Below are positions 10,551 through 21,386 of a stretch of 64,000 bases of DNA, piece by piece. The stretch comes from Ziziphus jujuba. Taxonomy: Eukaryota > Streptophyta > Magnoliopsida > Rosales > Rhamnaceae. The position numbers and the translations under genes were made by a program. Below the pieces are notes generated by a model. It saw only the letters and a program-made list of their open reading frames with translations. It did no database searches and had not been told where the DNA came from. Position 1 is the first letter of the stretch; each line of letters starts with the position of its first letter. Location: contig NC_083389.1 in NCBI RefSeq assembly GCF_031755915.1, positions 24,675,001-24,739,000 of the forward strand, in the 5' to 3' direction.

Positions 10551-11586
10551 TTCCCCTCCTCTTGAAAAGGATTTGTCTTCAAATCTTCACCTACACAAAA
10601 AGGAGATAAATCAGCGATATTAAAGGTTGCACTTACATTATACTCACCTAGAAGATCTGATTTGTAAGCATTGTCATTAATCCGCTCCAGAACTTGTAAA
10701 GGTCCATCCCCACATGACATAAACTTTGAATTTTGTAGCTTCGGAAACCTCTCATTTCTTAAGTGCAACCAAATCCAATCTCCTGGGTCAAACATTATCA
10801 CAACAAGTCCTAGACATACAAGCTCATTTCGACAAAGATCACACATTTTAATATTTGTAAATAATCTTTCTTTCCTAAGCACATCTAAAACTAATCTAAG
10901 ATGCCTTACATACTCTTCTAAACTCCTATATATAAAGATATCATCAAAGTACACAACCACAAACTTTCCAATGTAAGCACGCAAAACATGATTCATAAGT
11001 TTCATAAAAGTACTAGGGGTATTAGTTAACCCAAATAGCATAACCAACTACTCATACAAACCATGCTTTGTTTTAAATTCTGTTTTCCAGTCATCACCTT
11101 TCTTCATGCAAATTTGATGATAACCACTTTTAAGATCAATTTTTGAAAACATGCATGCACCATACAGTTCATCAAGCATATCATCTAACCTAGGAATAGG
11201 ATGACGATATTTAATGGTTATATTGTTAATAGCCCTGCAATCTTCACACATTCTCCATGTTCCATCTTTCTTAGGGACTAATAACACAAGTACAGCATAT
11301 GGACTTTTGCTTTTTCTAACATATCCCTTCTCAAGCAATTCATTTACCTGCCTTTGAAGTTCCTTTGTCTCCTCTGGATTACTCCTATAAGCCGGTCGGT
11401 TTGGAATTGTTGATCCTGGAACAAAATCAATTTGATGTTCGATCCCTCTAATCGATGGTAACCTATTTGGAATCTCCTCGGGAAAGACATCATCGAACTC
11501 TTGTAAAAGAGAAACAATGGAACTAGGCAAAACAAATTCATTTGGGTTAGTTAAATGATTCATATGTGCTTCTTTGTACATCATTA
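10551..11586 (-). pseudogene. E3 pol: RT fused to integrase tail
   Basis: Continuation of E3 on the left side of insertion A. From 11584 the frame encodes the RT N-terminal half (LLQEFDDVFPEEIPNRLP, DGTWRMCEDCRAINNITIKY, FSKIDLKSGYHQI). A TAG at about 11048 (Trp codon in relatives) interrupts YE-LVMLFGLTNTPSTF. The YFDDI active-site box follows (about 10930). After NELVCLGLVV the frame passes directly to the integrase tail (MFDPGDWIWLHLR, GDGPLQVLERINDNAYK, ATFNIADLSPF). RNase H and the integrase core are therefore deleted at the same junction as in E2. The frame then enters the LTR at 10550. Confidence 0.8.
11582..11586. repeat. Target-site duplication CATTA, left of A
   Basis: CATTA here and at 23135-23139 directly flank the two LTRs of A. 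Removing A and one copy rejoins the E3 frame as PMIVM followed by MYKEAH, as in other gypsy copies. Confidence 0.95.
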
Positions 11587-12297
11587 TGTTAGGTCTAAAA
11601 TATTGATGATTTTATGCCATATTTATAGCTTAATATTTGTTAGTTTGTGTTAATTTGTTATGGAAAGATACTTAATTATGTATTTTTCTTAATCTAGGTA
11701 AAAGAGGAAGAATTTTAAGAAAACTACCATAAAAATGGATTCCTTGGGTCGAATTATGGTGGGAAGCAAGATTTGAGCTCGAACGGACTAAGCATTAAAA
11801 AGATTCCAAAAAGATACCTTGAAGATTCCATAAAGATTCTATCGGGAATTTCATGATGGAAGTGGATGTCATATGAATCATCACGATCTGAGGATTTCAA
11901 ATGTCTCGTTATTTTTGGATTTCGAGGTGCGAGCAGAGAGTTATCATCATTTAAAGTTCGGAATTTATAAAAAGGAATATTCTAGTTAAATCTCCATCAT
12001 TGATCAAAAGAGGGAATCAAGGCAATTTGAGGGCCAAGATAAAAACAAATGGCAATAATTGGTTAATTTATCATTAATGAGGCACATGTCATGTCACATG
12101 CTTCATTAAGGGTAAATTAGACTAATTAACTTATTTTTTTTTTAGGAGGAATTAGATAAAAGGAAAGTAGTAGAGAGCAAGTAATATACAGTTTCCTTTT
12201 TACACATGAAATTCGTCCAACCCTTTTCGTGGCCTAAAAAAGGTATCTTCCAAGACTCCCACATTGAAAATAAAGAGAGAAAAAGATTCCCAAGGCC

Positions 12298-12309
12298 CTA
12301 TATATATAG
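12298..12309 (+). promoter_or_regulatory. TATA-box candidate of A 5' LTR
   Basis: CTATATATATAG sits in the middle of the LTR. The same motif occurs at the corresponding place in the A 3' LTR (22100-22111), N (51540-51551), C (62016-62027), B (53391-53402, minus) and D (about 9768-9780, minus). Conservation across copies supports a role as the LTR core promoter; transcription itself is not shown. Confidence 0.6.
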
Positions 12310-12643
12310 CCCCCACCACATTGAAGGAAGATATACAAGTTTAGAGAGTTATTTAAGAGCTTTTAGGAGGCTTAAATAGAAACAAACCAAATTTTGGGAG
12401 TTTCTAAGATTCTCTTAAGGGTTCTAGGATTTTAAAGTTTTAGAGTTTTAGAAGATCAATTGGAGAGCTTGGAGGAGGCAGAGAGACGTGGGCTTGCTTG
12501 GAGAAGAAGGCTACGACTTTGAGAGCTCTTGGAGGAGAATTTTTTCAATAGTTTTTATTCTCTTTTCCTTTCTCTTTAATTGTGAATCTTATTATTTTTA
12601 ATAATTATGGATGTTGAAATTATTTTTACCATGAACTAATTTT

Positions 12644-12676
12644 CATAGCTAGGGCTATGATGTAGCCCTAACTATG
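12644..12676 (+). other. Conserved LTR hairpin
   Basis: CATAGCTAGGGCTA (12644-12657), loop TGATG, then TAGCCCTAACTATG (12663-12676): 13 of 14 arm positions pair. It lies about 340 bases downstream of the TATA run, so it should be present in element RNA. All other copies in the window keep it. Confidence 0.6.
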
Positions 12677-13338
12677 AAGGTTTAATTATTTTAATATATG
12701 TTGAGTTTTATTTAATTAGTAATATGTTTTGTTAATAAATCATTGGTATACTTAATGCTTTCATAGGCCGGAAGGAATGAATGATTTTAATAATATTTGA
12801 GCTTGGAAAAGGATAATATTATGGATCTCCAATGATTTACATGAATGCATAATTGATTGGAAAATAGTTATGTCTCATGCCATATTATTTGCTTAATCTA
12901 TGCTTGATGAATTTGCATGATTTCATTTATAGGCCGGAAGGAATAAATTAGGTTATGTGAATATTATCAATTGTGAGTGGAAACTACTTTTGATTAATTT
13001 TGTGATTAAGTATGGTTAACAAAATTACTAGTTAATTAAATTCACATATTTAAGTAATTAAATTGGAATAGTTAGTGGTGAAATCAAATGCCCTAGTATT
13101 CATAATTATTCAATTCTCTCTCTTACTTGAAATTGATCTAATTTTAATTGATTGCTCTTGTTTAATTTAGTTTATTTAGTTTTTAATTGCCATCTTAAAT
13201 TTTAGTTCAAATATTGTCAAAACCTAATTATCTTTGGTACTTAATACTTAATCCCTTGGGTACGACAACCCTATTTTTCCACTTTATTACTTGAAAACGA
13301 TTCGTGCACTTGCGAGTTGATTTTACACATCAAGTTTT

Positions 13339-13358
13339 TGGCGCCGTTGCCGGGGATT
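13339..13358 (+). promoter_or_regulatory. A primer binding site, tRNA-Asp type
   Basis: TGGCGCCGTTGCCGGGGATT, complementary to the 3' end of plant tRNA-Asp except the last base, starting 6 bases after the LTR. Confidence 0.95.
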
Positions 13359-13933
13359 AAGGCATTAATATTAATTCGGATTGGGTTTAGTAGTACTTTG
13401 AACATTGTTTTCTTATTTTAAATTTTTATATTTATTTCTTAATTTTGGTTTTAGTGTTGCATGCTAGGGTTTTAATTCTTTGCTTGTTTGGCCAACTTGT
13501 TTTGAATTTTTAATACTTATTTTGTGGTACTTGAAACCAAAATTGTGTTTTTAATTTATTGCTGCTTAGGTTACAAGTCTAGCATACTTAGGGATTTTAG
13601 TATTATTTTTTATTTGTTTGGTTGAATAAGATTAGGTTTAGCTTTCTTTTAGTTGAAATTTTAGTTTGGCATAATTGTTTACTTTAAAAGCATACCTACA
13701 CAAAAGGGTTTAATTTTTTTGCATTCAATTCGTTTGGTTCATTATTTCCTAGAGTTATTTTCATTTATCTTTTAGTTAAGTGTTAGTTTGTTTTTCTCTA
13801 TTGCTAATTGATTTTAATTGTCAGATTAGTTAGCAACATTATAATTCTAATAATTTTTTTTTTCTTGTTCAATTTTCTAATTTTCTTTCTAATTTATTTT
13901 ACTTGCTCTCTTTTTAGAAATTAGGTGTTGTGT
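13359..13933 (+). other. A leader region
   Basis: About 575 bases of T-rich untranslated leader between primer site and gag ATG. The first 200 or so bases match the leader of C (63076-63290) and D; after that the leaders diverge, which is where the different first ORFs of these copies begin to matter. No other signal is recognised. Confidence 0.6.
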
Positions 13934-14998
13934 ATGAGTCATAGTGGTGATCAAGAGTTCACGGAGGAAGTTGACTTAGAAAATAAACCAGCACCTAGAA
14001 AACAAGCCATAAGGGGTACTTGGGTACGTATAGACCAAGGAACTCAAGAAGGTGCAATGGCAAACCAAAGAGAAGATGATTTGCCCATATGCGAGTATGC
14101 TGCTCACAAGAAAGTTGGTGATTTGTCTTGCATAAGGAGACCACCCATTGAAGCAAACAATTTTAAAATTGAAGCATCTACTACTTCTTTACTTAATAAT
14201 GTTCAATTTTGTGGTTTGCCTCATGAAGATCCAAACATGCATATTTCTAGTTTTCTTCAATTGTGTGATATGTCTAAACAAAATGGTGTTTCTGATGATG
14301 CTTTTCGATTAAGACTTTTTCCTTGGTCTCTTAGAGACAAGGCAAAAGTGTGGTTAAATTCTTTACCTGCAGGTACTATCACTACATGGGATGCTATGGA
14401 GGCAAAATTCCTAGACAAATTCTTTCCTCCATCAAAGACCGCAAAATTGAAAAGTGATATAAACAATTTTTGTCAATGGGACCAAGAGACTTTGTATGAT
14501 GCATGGGAGCGCTTCAAGGAACTATTAAGAAGATGCCCACACCATGGTTTTCCAACATGGATACAGGTACAGATTTTCTATAATGGTCTAGATTATGGTA
14601 ACAAACAATTGGTAGATGCAGCTGCAGGAGGTTCTTTAATGAAGAAGAGGCAATCAGAAGCATTTGAATTAATTGAAGAGATGGCCCATAATAACTACCA
14701 ATATCCAAGTGAGAGGAGACTAAATGGAAGAAGTCAAGTAAAGGCCGTGAAAGACGTTGATATTAACAACTTAGGAGCTCAACTTGCAACCCAATTCATG
14801 AAGACCTTGAACACTCAATTTGGTCAAATAGGGGTGAATTCTATCCAATCTACTAATAATTTTTTATTTTGTGATTTATGTGGTGCTCATGATCATAAGA
14901 GTGTGGATTGCCAAGTTGGAAATCCCTTTGCTTCTGATGATGTTAATTTTGTAGGGAACTTCCAAAAGCAACAAAACAATCCATATTCTAACACATAA
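13934..14998 (+). CDS. gag: A gag (Athila-type Gag polyprotein)
   Basis: Encodes the structural Gag that would form the cytoplasmic particle around element RNA. The first ATG is 13934 ([12 protein letters not shown]); the frame is open 9 bases further upstream only through a GTG. The protein is 354 residues: an N-terminal acidic stretch, the Athila capsid-like domain ([18 protein letters not shown], then [20 protein letters not shown] near residue 125, and [19 protein letters not shown] near 200), and a zinc knuckle [14 protein letters not shown] near residue 313. The TAA at 14996-14998 is produced by a 2-base deletion relative to copy B; without it the frame would continue into pol. The capsid part is highly similar to B (60421-61307). 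Confidence 0.9.
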   Translation: MSHSGDQEFTEEVDLENKPAPRKQAIRGTWVRIDQGTQEGAMANQREDDLPICEYAAHKKVGDLSCIRRPPIEANNFKIEASTTSLLNNVQFCGLPHEDPNMHISSFLQLCDMSKQNGVSDDAFRLRLFPWSLRDKAKVWLNSLPAGTITTWDAMEAKFLDKFFPPSKTAKLKSDINNFCQWDQETLYDAWERFKELLRRCPHHGFPTWIQVQIFYNGLDYGNKQLVDAAAGGSLMKKRQSEAFELIEEMAHNNYQYPSERRLNGRSQVKAVKDVDINNLGAQLATQFMKTLNTQFGQIGVNSIQSTNNFLFCDLCGAHDHKSVDCQVGNPFASDDVNFVGNFQKQQNNPYSNT

Positions 14999-17900
14999 TC
15001 CAGGATGGAGGAACCACCCAAATTTTTCATGGTCTAACAACAACCAGCAAGGGTCTAATCAAGGACAAAGTGGAGGGTTTCAAAGACAACAATTCCAATC
15101 TCCATTCTACCAAAAGCCGCAACTTGCACATCAAAATCAAAATTCTTCTCAAGCTCAAACTCAATTTTCTTCACTTGAACAATCCTTGCAACAGTTATCT
15201 AATAATACTAATTCTTTCATGCAGAGAACTGAGCAACAATTGACAAACCATAGTCAAATGTTCAACAACCAAATGGCTGCAATCAAAAGCTTGGAGAACC
15301 AAATAGGTCAATTAGCAACTCAATTCCAAAGAAGTCAAGGAACTTTGCCAAGCCAAACGGAGAAGAACCCAAAGGAGCAGGTTCAAGCCATTACATTAAG
15401 AAGTGGAAAGCAAGTAGCCGGGCCTAAAAAAAGTGACAAAGGGATGGTAATTCTTGATGATGAAGATGAAGAGAGCCCTATAGACTCAACATCACACTTG
15501 GTCACACATGACAACTCAAAATCAAATGTGGAGCATAATGAGGCTTATAGGAGAAAAGATGAAGGTTTAAGTGATGCCATGAAGTCTCCACCAACAAAGT
15601 ACATACCGCCACATGTAAGAGAGGCCGAGAGCTCACCAACTGGATCAAAGAAAGTTGAACCAGCACCTTACCTAACCAAATCTATTGACAAGCACAACGA
15701 AAATGAGGAGAAGAATCAAACCTACAAGAAAACCCCACCTCCACCTTTCCCATCTAGGTTTAAGAATGCAAAGTTAGATAATCAATTTAAAAAGTTTCTT
15801 GATGTATTCAAGCAATTGCATGTAAATATCCCTTTCATAGATGCCTTAGAACAAATGCCTTCCTATGTTAAGTTTTTGAAGGAGATATTGTCAAACAAGA
15901 GGAGGTGGGAGAATTATGAGTTAGTAGCTTTGAGTGAGGAGAGTAGTGCTAGGTTACACCATAGGATTCCACCCAAGTTAAAAGATCCAGGAAGCTTTGA
16001 TATCCCGTGTAACATTGGACATTATAATTTTATGGCTCTTTGTGATTTAGGTGCTAGCATTAATTTGATGCCATATAGCATTTACAGGAAGCTTGGAGTG
16101 GGAGATGTGAAGCCTACCACAGTGACTCTTCAAATGGCAGATCGAAGCATAAAAAGGCCAAGGGGAATATTGGAGGATGTACTTGTAAAAGTAAACAAGT
16201 TCATATTCCCTGCAGACTTTGTGATACTTGATATGGAGGAAGATGACAACATTCCAATCATTCTTGGAAGACCATTTCTTGCAACCGGACGTGCCCTAAT
16301 TGATGTACAACAAAGGCAAGTAACCCTTAGAGTACTCAATGAGGAGGTAAGTTTTCAAATCCCTAATGTTGTTAAATTTCCTAATCTTGATGAAATTTCT
16401 TGCTGCTTTCTTGTTGATGCATGTGATGAATTGGTAAATGATATGGCAAAGGAAAGTAATTTAGATCCTGTAGGATTGAGTGAGTTATTTGGACCATGTA
16501 CAGAAGAAGAAAAACAAGAGTGTAACATCATAGATATAACCACCCACTGTGAGGTAGATTATGTTGGAAAGTTTGAGGATTTAGGTGAGAGTGGACCTAG
16601 AAAGATACCGAGTGTGGAGCACCCACCTATAATTGATTTGAAGCCACTACCTAGTCATTTAAAATATGCTTTTCTAGGATTTAATAATACCCTTCCGGTA
16701 ATAATTTCATCCGCCCTTAGTGAGGACCAAGAAGCCAAACTTTTAGAAGTTTTAAGAGAACATAAAACTGCACTAGGTTGGACTATAGCTGATATTAAGG
16801 GTATTAGCCCCTCTATTTGTATGCACAAAATACTTATGGAGGAAGACCATAAACCGACTGTAGAACATCAAAGGAGGCTTAATCCTAATCTTAAGAAAGT
16901 GGTTCATGGTGAGATTTTAAAGCTTTTAGATGCCGGGATTATCTATCCTATTTCGGATAGTAATTGGGTAAGTCCTATTCAAGTAGTTCCTAAGAAAGGT
17001 GGGATGACTGTGCAAGAGAATGATAAGAGTGAGCTTATTCCTACTAGGTTAGTTACTGGGTGGAGAGTGTGTATTGATTATAGGAAGCTTAATAAGGCCA
17101 CTAGAAAAGACCATTTTCCTTTGCCATTCATTGATCAAATGTTAGAAAGGTTAGCCAATAAGGAATATTATTGTTTTCTAGATGGTTATAGCGGTTACAA
17201 TCAAATAGCTATTGCCCCTGATGATCAAGAAAAGACTACTTTTACTTGTCCTTATGGAACTTTTGCCTATAGAAGGATGCCTTTTGGTTTATGCAATGCA
17301 CCTGCAACCTTTCAAAGGTGTATGATGTCCATCTTTTCGGATATGGTAGAAGATATCATTGAAATCTTTATGGATGATTTTAGTGTATTTGGTGATTCTT
17401 TTACCTCTTGCTTGCAAAATTTATCTAGGGTTCTTCTAAGGTGTAAAGAAACGAATCTAGTGCTTAATTGGGAAAAATGTCACTTTATGGTTCAAGAGGG
17501 CATAGTTTTAGGTCATAAGATTTCTAAAAGGGGAATTGAGGTAGATAAAGCTAAAATAGAAGTTATAGAGAAATTGCCTCCACCGACTTCAATAAAAGGT
17601 ATTAGGAGTTTTCTTGGGCATGCGGGCTTTTATAGGAGATTTATTAAGGATTTTTCCAAGATAACTAAACCTCTTTGTAACTTGTTGAATAAAGATGTTC
17701 CTTTTGTTTTTGATGATGAATGCATGCATGCTTTTAATCTTTTGAAAGAAAAATTAATATGTGCTCCCATTATGTGTACTCCTAATTGGAATCTACCTTT
17801 TGAAATTATGTGTGATGCTAGTGATTATGCTATAGGAGCTGTTTTGGGACAAAGGAAAGATAAAAAACTGCATGTTATTTATTATGCTTCTAGAACTTTG

Positions 17901-19529
17901 AATGATGCTCAACTTAATTATGCTACTACTGAGAAAGAGATGCTTGCCATTGTCTTTGCTTTTGATAAGTTTAGAGCATATTTGTTAGGTTCTAAGACCA
18001 TTGTCTATACCGATCATAGTGCAATTAAGTACCTCATGAGTAAGAAAGAGTCTAAACCTAGGTTAATTAGATGGGTTTTGTTACTTCAAGAGTTTGACTT
18101 AGAAATTTTGGATAAAAAAGGAGTAGAAAACCTAGTAGCTGATCACTTGTCTAGGTTGGAATTAAGTGAGGAAAAAGAAGAAAGAGATATAGAAGAGTGT
18201 TTTCCAGATGAGAAAGTGTTTAAGGTTGATGGTATGTTTGATGTACCTTGGTATGCTGACATTGTTAATTATTTGGTTACTAATGTTATGCCGCCTAGTT
18301 TGGAAAAACCATATGAAAAGCATAAGTTTCTTAAGGAAAGTAGGTATTACTTTTGGGATGACCCCTATCTTTTTAAGAAGTGTGCCGATGGTATAATTAG
18401 GAGGTGTGTTGCTAGAGAAGAGACAATGTCCATTATTAAAAGTTGTCATTCTAGTGAGTATGGGGGGCATTTTGGGACTAGAAAAACCATAGCAAAAATT
18501 TTAAACTCTGGATTTTATTGGCCATCTATGTTTAAAGATACTAATATTTATGTGCAAGGGTGTGATAGGTGCCAGAGAACCGGGAACATATCAAGGAAGA
18601 ATGAGATGCCTTTGAAGAATATCCTTGAGGTAGAATTGTTTGATGTTTGGGGTATTGATTTCATGGGTCCTTTTCCTTCTTCTTGTGGTAATAAATATAT
18701 TTTGGTTGCTGTGGATTATGTTTCTAAATGGGTTGAAGCTAGTGCACTACCTACTAATGATGCACGAGTTGTAGTGAAATTTTTTAAAAAATACATTTTT
18801 ACTAGATTTGGTACACCCCGAGCAATCATTAGTGATGGTGGCACTCATTTTTGTAACAAACAATTTGAATCCCTTCTTGCTAAATATGGTGTTAGGCATA
18901 AAATTGCTACCCCTTACCACCCACAAACTAGTGGGCAAGTAGAAATTTCAAACAGGGAAATAAAGAGGATTTTGGAGAAGACGGTCAATGCTTCAAGAAA
19001 GGATTGGAGCTTAAAGCTAGATGATGCACTTTGGGCATACCGGACCGCCTACAAGACCCCCATTGGTACTTCTCCGTATAAACTGGTTTTTGGTAAGGAA
19101 TGTCATCTTCCCGTGGAATTGGAGCATAAAGCATATTGGGCAACCAAGTTTCTCAATTTTGATCAAGAGGCTGTGGGCAAGAATAGGCTATTGCAATTGG
19201 ATGAACTTGAAGAATTTAGGATGGATGCTTTCGAGAATGCAAAGATTTACAAAGAAAAGACAAAGAGATGGCACGACAAGATGATTAAAAAGAGGAACTT
19301 TCATGTTGGACAAAAGGTACTTCTTTATAACTCTAGACTTAAATTGTTTCCAGGTAAATTAAGATCAAGATGGAGTGGACCATATGATATTGTACAAATT
19401 TTTCCAAGTGGAGCAATTGAAATCACCAAACCGGGACATGAAAGTTTTAAGGTGAATGGGCAGCGGTTGAAGCCATATTATGAAGGTGGAGTGCTTGAGA
19501 CTAGCCTCTACTTGGATGATCTTAATTAA
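14997..19529 (+). CDS. pol: A pol (protease, RT, RNase H, integrase)
   Basis: Open frame with no ATG at its start; it overlaps the gag stop and reads the last part of Gag (YNPGW-like region, then the [12 protein letters not shown] coil) before pol proper. Domains, counted from 14997: aspartic protease [11 protein letters not shown] near residue 350; RT with FMDDFSVFG near 790; RNase H with [13 protein letters not shown] near 938; integrase zinc finger (HSSEYGGHF ... CDRCQ) near 1150; catalytic D, D, E in GIDFMGPFP (about 1220), [10 protein letters not shown] (about 1279) and QVEISNREI (about 1315); and the C-terminal [13 protein letters not shown] segment. All catalytic residues are present with no internal stop. 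Translation would require the frame to join gag; a 2-base deletion near 14995 prevents that here. The product would copy and insert the element. Confidence 0.9.
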   Translation, partial: NPGWRNHPNFSWSNNNQQGSNQGQSGGFQRQQFQSPFYQKPQLAHQNQNSSQAQTQFSSLEQSLQQLSNNTNSFMQRTEQQLTNHSQMFNNQMAAIKSLENQIGQLATQFQRSQGTLPSQTEKNPKEQVQAITLRSGKQVAGPKKSDKGMVILDDEDEESPIDSTSHLVTHDNSKSNVEHNEAYRRKDEGLSDAMKSPPTKYIPPHVREAESSPTGSKKVEPAPYLTKSIDKHNENEEKNQTYKKTPPPPFPSRFKNAKLDNQFKKFLDVFKQLHVNIPFIDALEQMPSYVKFLKEILSNKRRWENYELVALSEESSARLHHRIPPKLKDPGSFDIPCNIGHYNFMALCDLGASINLMPYSIYRKLGVGDVKPTTVTLQMADRSIKRPRGILEDVLVKVNKFIFPADFVILDMEEDDNIPIILGRPFLATGRALIDVQQRQVTLRVLNEEVSFQIPNVVKFPNLDEISCCFLVDACDELVNDMAKESNLDPVGLSELFGPCTEEEKQECNIIDITTHCEVDYVGKFEDLGESGPRKIPSVEHPPIIDLKPLPSHLKYAFLGFNNTLPVIISSALSEDQEAKLLEVLREHKTALGWTIADIKGISPSICMHKILMEEDHKPTVEHQRRLNPNLKKVVHGEILKLLDAGIIYPISDSNWVSPIQVVPKKGGMTVQENDKSELIPTRLVTGWRVCIDYRKLNKATRKDHFPLPFIDQMLERLANKEYYCFLDGYSGYNQIAIAPDDQEKTTFTCPYGTFAYRRMPFGLCNAPATFQRCMMSIFSDMVEDIIEIFMDDFSVFGDSFTSCLQNLSRVLLRCKETNLVLNWEKCHFMVQEGIVLGHKISKRGIEVDKAKIEVIEKLPPPTSIKGIRSFLGHAGFYRRFIKDFSKITKPLCNLLNKDVPFVFDDECMHAFNLLKEKLICAPIMCTPNWNLPFEIMCDASDYAIGAVLGQRKDKKLHVIYYASRTLNDAQLNYATTEKEMLAIVFAFDKFRAYLLGSKTIVYTDHSAIKYLMSKKESKPRLIRWVLLLQEFDLEILDKKGVENLVADHLSRLELSEEKEERDIEECFPDEKVFKVDGMFDVPWYADIVNYLVTNVMPPSLEKPYEKHKFLKESRYYFWDDPYLFKKCADGIIRRCVAREETMSIIKSCHSSEYGGHFGTRKTIAKILNSGFYWPSMFKDTNIYVQGCDRCQRTGNISRKNEMPLKNILEVELFDVWGIDFMGPFPSSCGNKYILVAVDYVSKWVEASALPTNDARVVVKFFKKYIFTRFGTPRAIISDGGTHFCNKQFESLLAKYGVRHKIATPYHPQTSGQVEISNREIKRILEKTVNASRKDWSLKLDDALWAYRTAYKTPIGTSPYKLVFGKECHLPVELEHKAYWATKFLNFDQEAVGKNRLLQLDELEEFRMDAFENAKIYKEKTKRWHDKMIKKRNFHVGQKVLLYNSRLKLFPGKLRSRWSGPYDIVQIFPSGAIEITKPGHESFKVNGQRLKPYYEGGVLETSLYLDDLN

Positions 19530-19570
19530 GTTAAAGGATGAAGTCAAGCTAATGACTTTAAACAAGCGCT

Positions 19571-19588
19571 CTTGGGAGGCAACCCAAG
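19571..19588 (+). other. Hairpin 40 bases after pol stop
   Basis: CTTGGG, loop AGGCAA, CCCAAG: a 6-base perfect stem. The corresponding place in B (55894-55911, minus) keeps the loop and most of the stem. Its function is unknown; it could be a 3'-end or packaging signal. Confidence 0.5.
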
Positions 19589-21370
19589 TTTCTTTCTTTA
19601 CCTTATATTTATCTATTTATTTTAGTTGTTTTTAGTTGTTTTCTTGTTTTTAGGTTGTTTTGATGTGTTTTGTTTGAGTTTTTGCAAGGTTTTAAGATGT
19701 TTAGGTGTAAAAGAGCAAAAGACGAATGTTGAGAATTTCAAGTCTAAAGTTAGGTTTTTGGAGTATAACCACCTTGAATATGCATTGGAGTACATCAAAT
19801 TGTATGGATACATGCCCTTCTTTTTGGCCGCATGGTGTGTAGGGAAAATGCAACATGTAGGTTTTTCCCAAGTTTTCACATTGCGAGGAACATTCCATGT
19901 CTTCAAAGGGGAGTATTCTTTACCTTTTATTTACTTTTGCTTTATTTTATGTTTTTCACAATGAGGACATTGTTCATTTTAAGTTTGGGGGTGAAAAGCA
20001 TGCTTTGCGTCTTTTAAATCTTGTCCATTTAAGTGTTTTTATAAGTTTTCAAAAATGTTAGTTTTAGTTTTTATTTTCCTTCATTATTAAAAAAAAAAAA
20101 ATTGTTTTTGTGGTGTTTTCTTAAGTACTTTAATAAGCCAGTGATAAGCCTATGATTGAAAATAAATTGGTTTTTAGATGGTGGATTTGTTTTTGTGTAT
20201 GCTTAAATGCTTGAAGTTATATTCGCATATTGTTACTTTCAATAAATTTTGAGCACATAATCAATAATGCATAATTTAGATTGTGTTTTGAAGAAGGTTT
20301 GCATGAATTAGAGTACTTTATTATTAATTGAACTCTAGAACTTGCTTGATTATTGCTTGAGGCGAAATCCTAGGTGAATGCATTACTAAGAATATGATTT
20401 AGGCCATCTTTGTTTAAGTTTGAGCCTTTCAAGCCAACCTAATACATTATCTTCCACTAGTACCTTATTTGAGCCTTTAGGATGCATAAAGATGTATTAG
20501 AGCCTTTTCTTCATTAAAGCACATTTACTTACCCTTTTTGAGCCTTAAATTTCTTTTTTCTACCTTGAACATACTTCAAAGAGAGCTTTAATTGAATTGA
20601 TATGAATATATGCTTGTGAGCTTGTTTGAGTGTTGAAAAAGAAAAAAAAGAAAAAAAAAGAAAAAAAAAAGTTTGGAGGTTAAGTATTTGGTGAATTTGG
20701 CTCTAGTATGCACTTTTGTGTAAATTAGAGATTTGAATGTACAATAAGAAGAAAAATAAGTTTGGGGGTTTAGTGGAAAAGAAAGAAAGAAAAAAAAGAA
20801 AAAAAAGAAATAAAGAAAGAATTGTGTGATTTGAAGAATATATGCACAATAAAAAGGAGAAAAAGGATATTGAAATTGAAGTTAAAATAAGAAAAGAAGT
20901 TCTAATAAAGAAACAAATTTTACAAGTAATTTATTCATTGATATTTAATTTTAGCTTTCTTTCTTTGATTTATTATATCCTATCCTTTTCTTTCTTTGGC
21001 CTTATCCATTAGCCTTAACAATAGAAACCATGAAGTCCTAATGATTTAAGGTGGTGCATTAACCTACATTAGTGGAGAGTGATAATTAAGTCAAGCATAT
21101 GGTAGTTCATACTTTATTATCAATTTCTAATTCTTGTAAATTTATTCAAGCATATGATAATTAAGTGTATAAATTGATTTCCACATACACACATTGGAAG
21201 TATCATATATGTTGGATAAAATATAAGGTATTGAGTTACATAATTACTTTGAAACCATTTGAAAATTCATATGTTACACAATCTTTGAGGCATCTCATTA
21301 AAGTATCTTATGTTCTTTAAATAAAATTTTATTTTCTTATTCTTTTTCTTTGCTAGGGACTAGCAAATCT

Positions 21371-21386
21371 TAAGTTTGGGAGTATT
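21371..21386 (+). promoter_or_regulatory. A polypurine tract
   Basis: TAAGTTTGGGAGTATT directly precedes the 3' LTR. B has AAGTTTGGGGGTATT in the same position (54098-54113, minus). Confidence 0.75.

Larger units (their letters stand above)
11587..13332 (+). repeat. A 5' LTR
   Basis: 1746 bases, from TGTTAGGTCT to TTACACATCA. It contains a TATA run at 12298-12309, a 14-base-arm hairpin at 12644-12676, and two copies of ATAGGCCGGAAGGAAT (12763-12778 and 12929-12944). Its 3' end is fixed by the primer site six bases on. Confidence 0.95.
19530..21386 (+). other. A 3' non-coding region with repeated PPT-like motifs
   Basis: 1.86 kb between pol and the 3' LTR. It holds a hairpin just after the pol stop (19571-19588), a CAATG-AGGA-CATTG hairpin (19959-19972), and four AAGTTTGGRGG-type motifs (19981, about 20669, 20758 and 21372), the last being the true polypurine tract. 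GA-rich runs lie at 20638-20670 and 20774-20820. A 112-codon frame at 19626-19964 is broken in B and shows no envelope-like features (no clear signal peptide plus anchor), so no third gene is called. Confidence 0.7.

Noticed and set aside
19626..19964. A third gene (envelope-like) in Athila A
   Set aside because: The 112-codon frame is interrupted in B and shows no cleavage site, glycosylation pattern or membrane anchor arrangement typical of env-like ORFs. The region is better explained by non-coding motifs.
20638..20820. Repeat array such as CRISPR or satellite in GA-rich region
   Set aside because: The units are irregular GAAA runs without fixed spacing; they occur in both A and B as part of the element.
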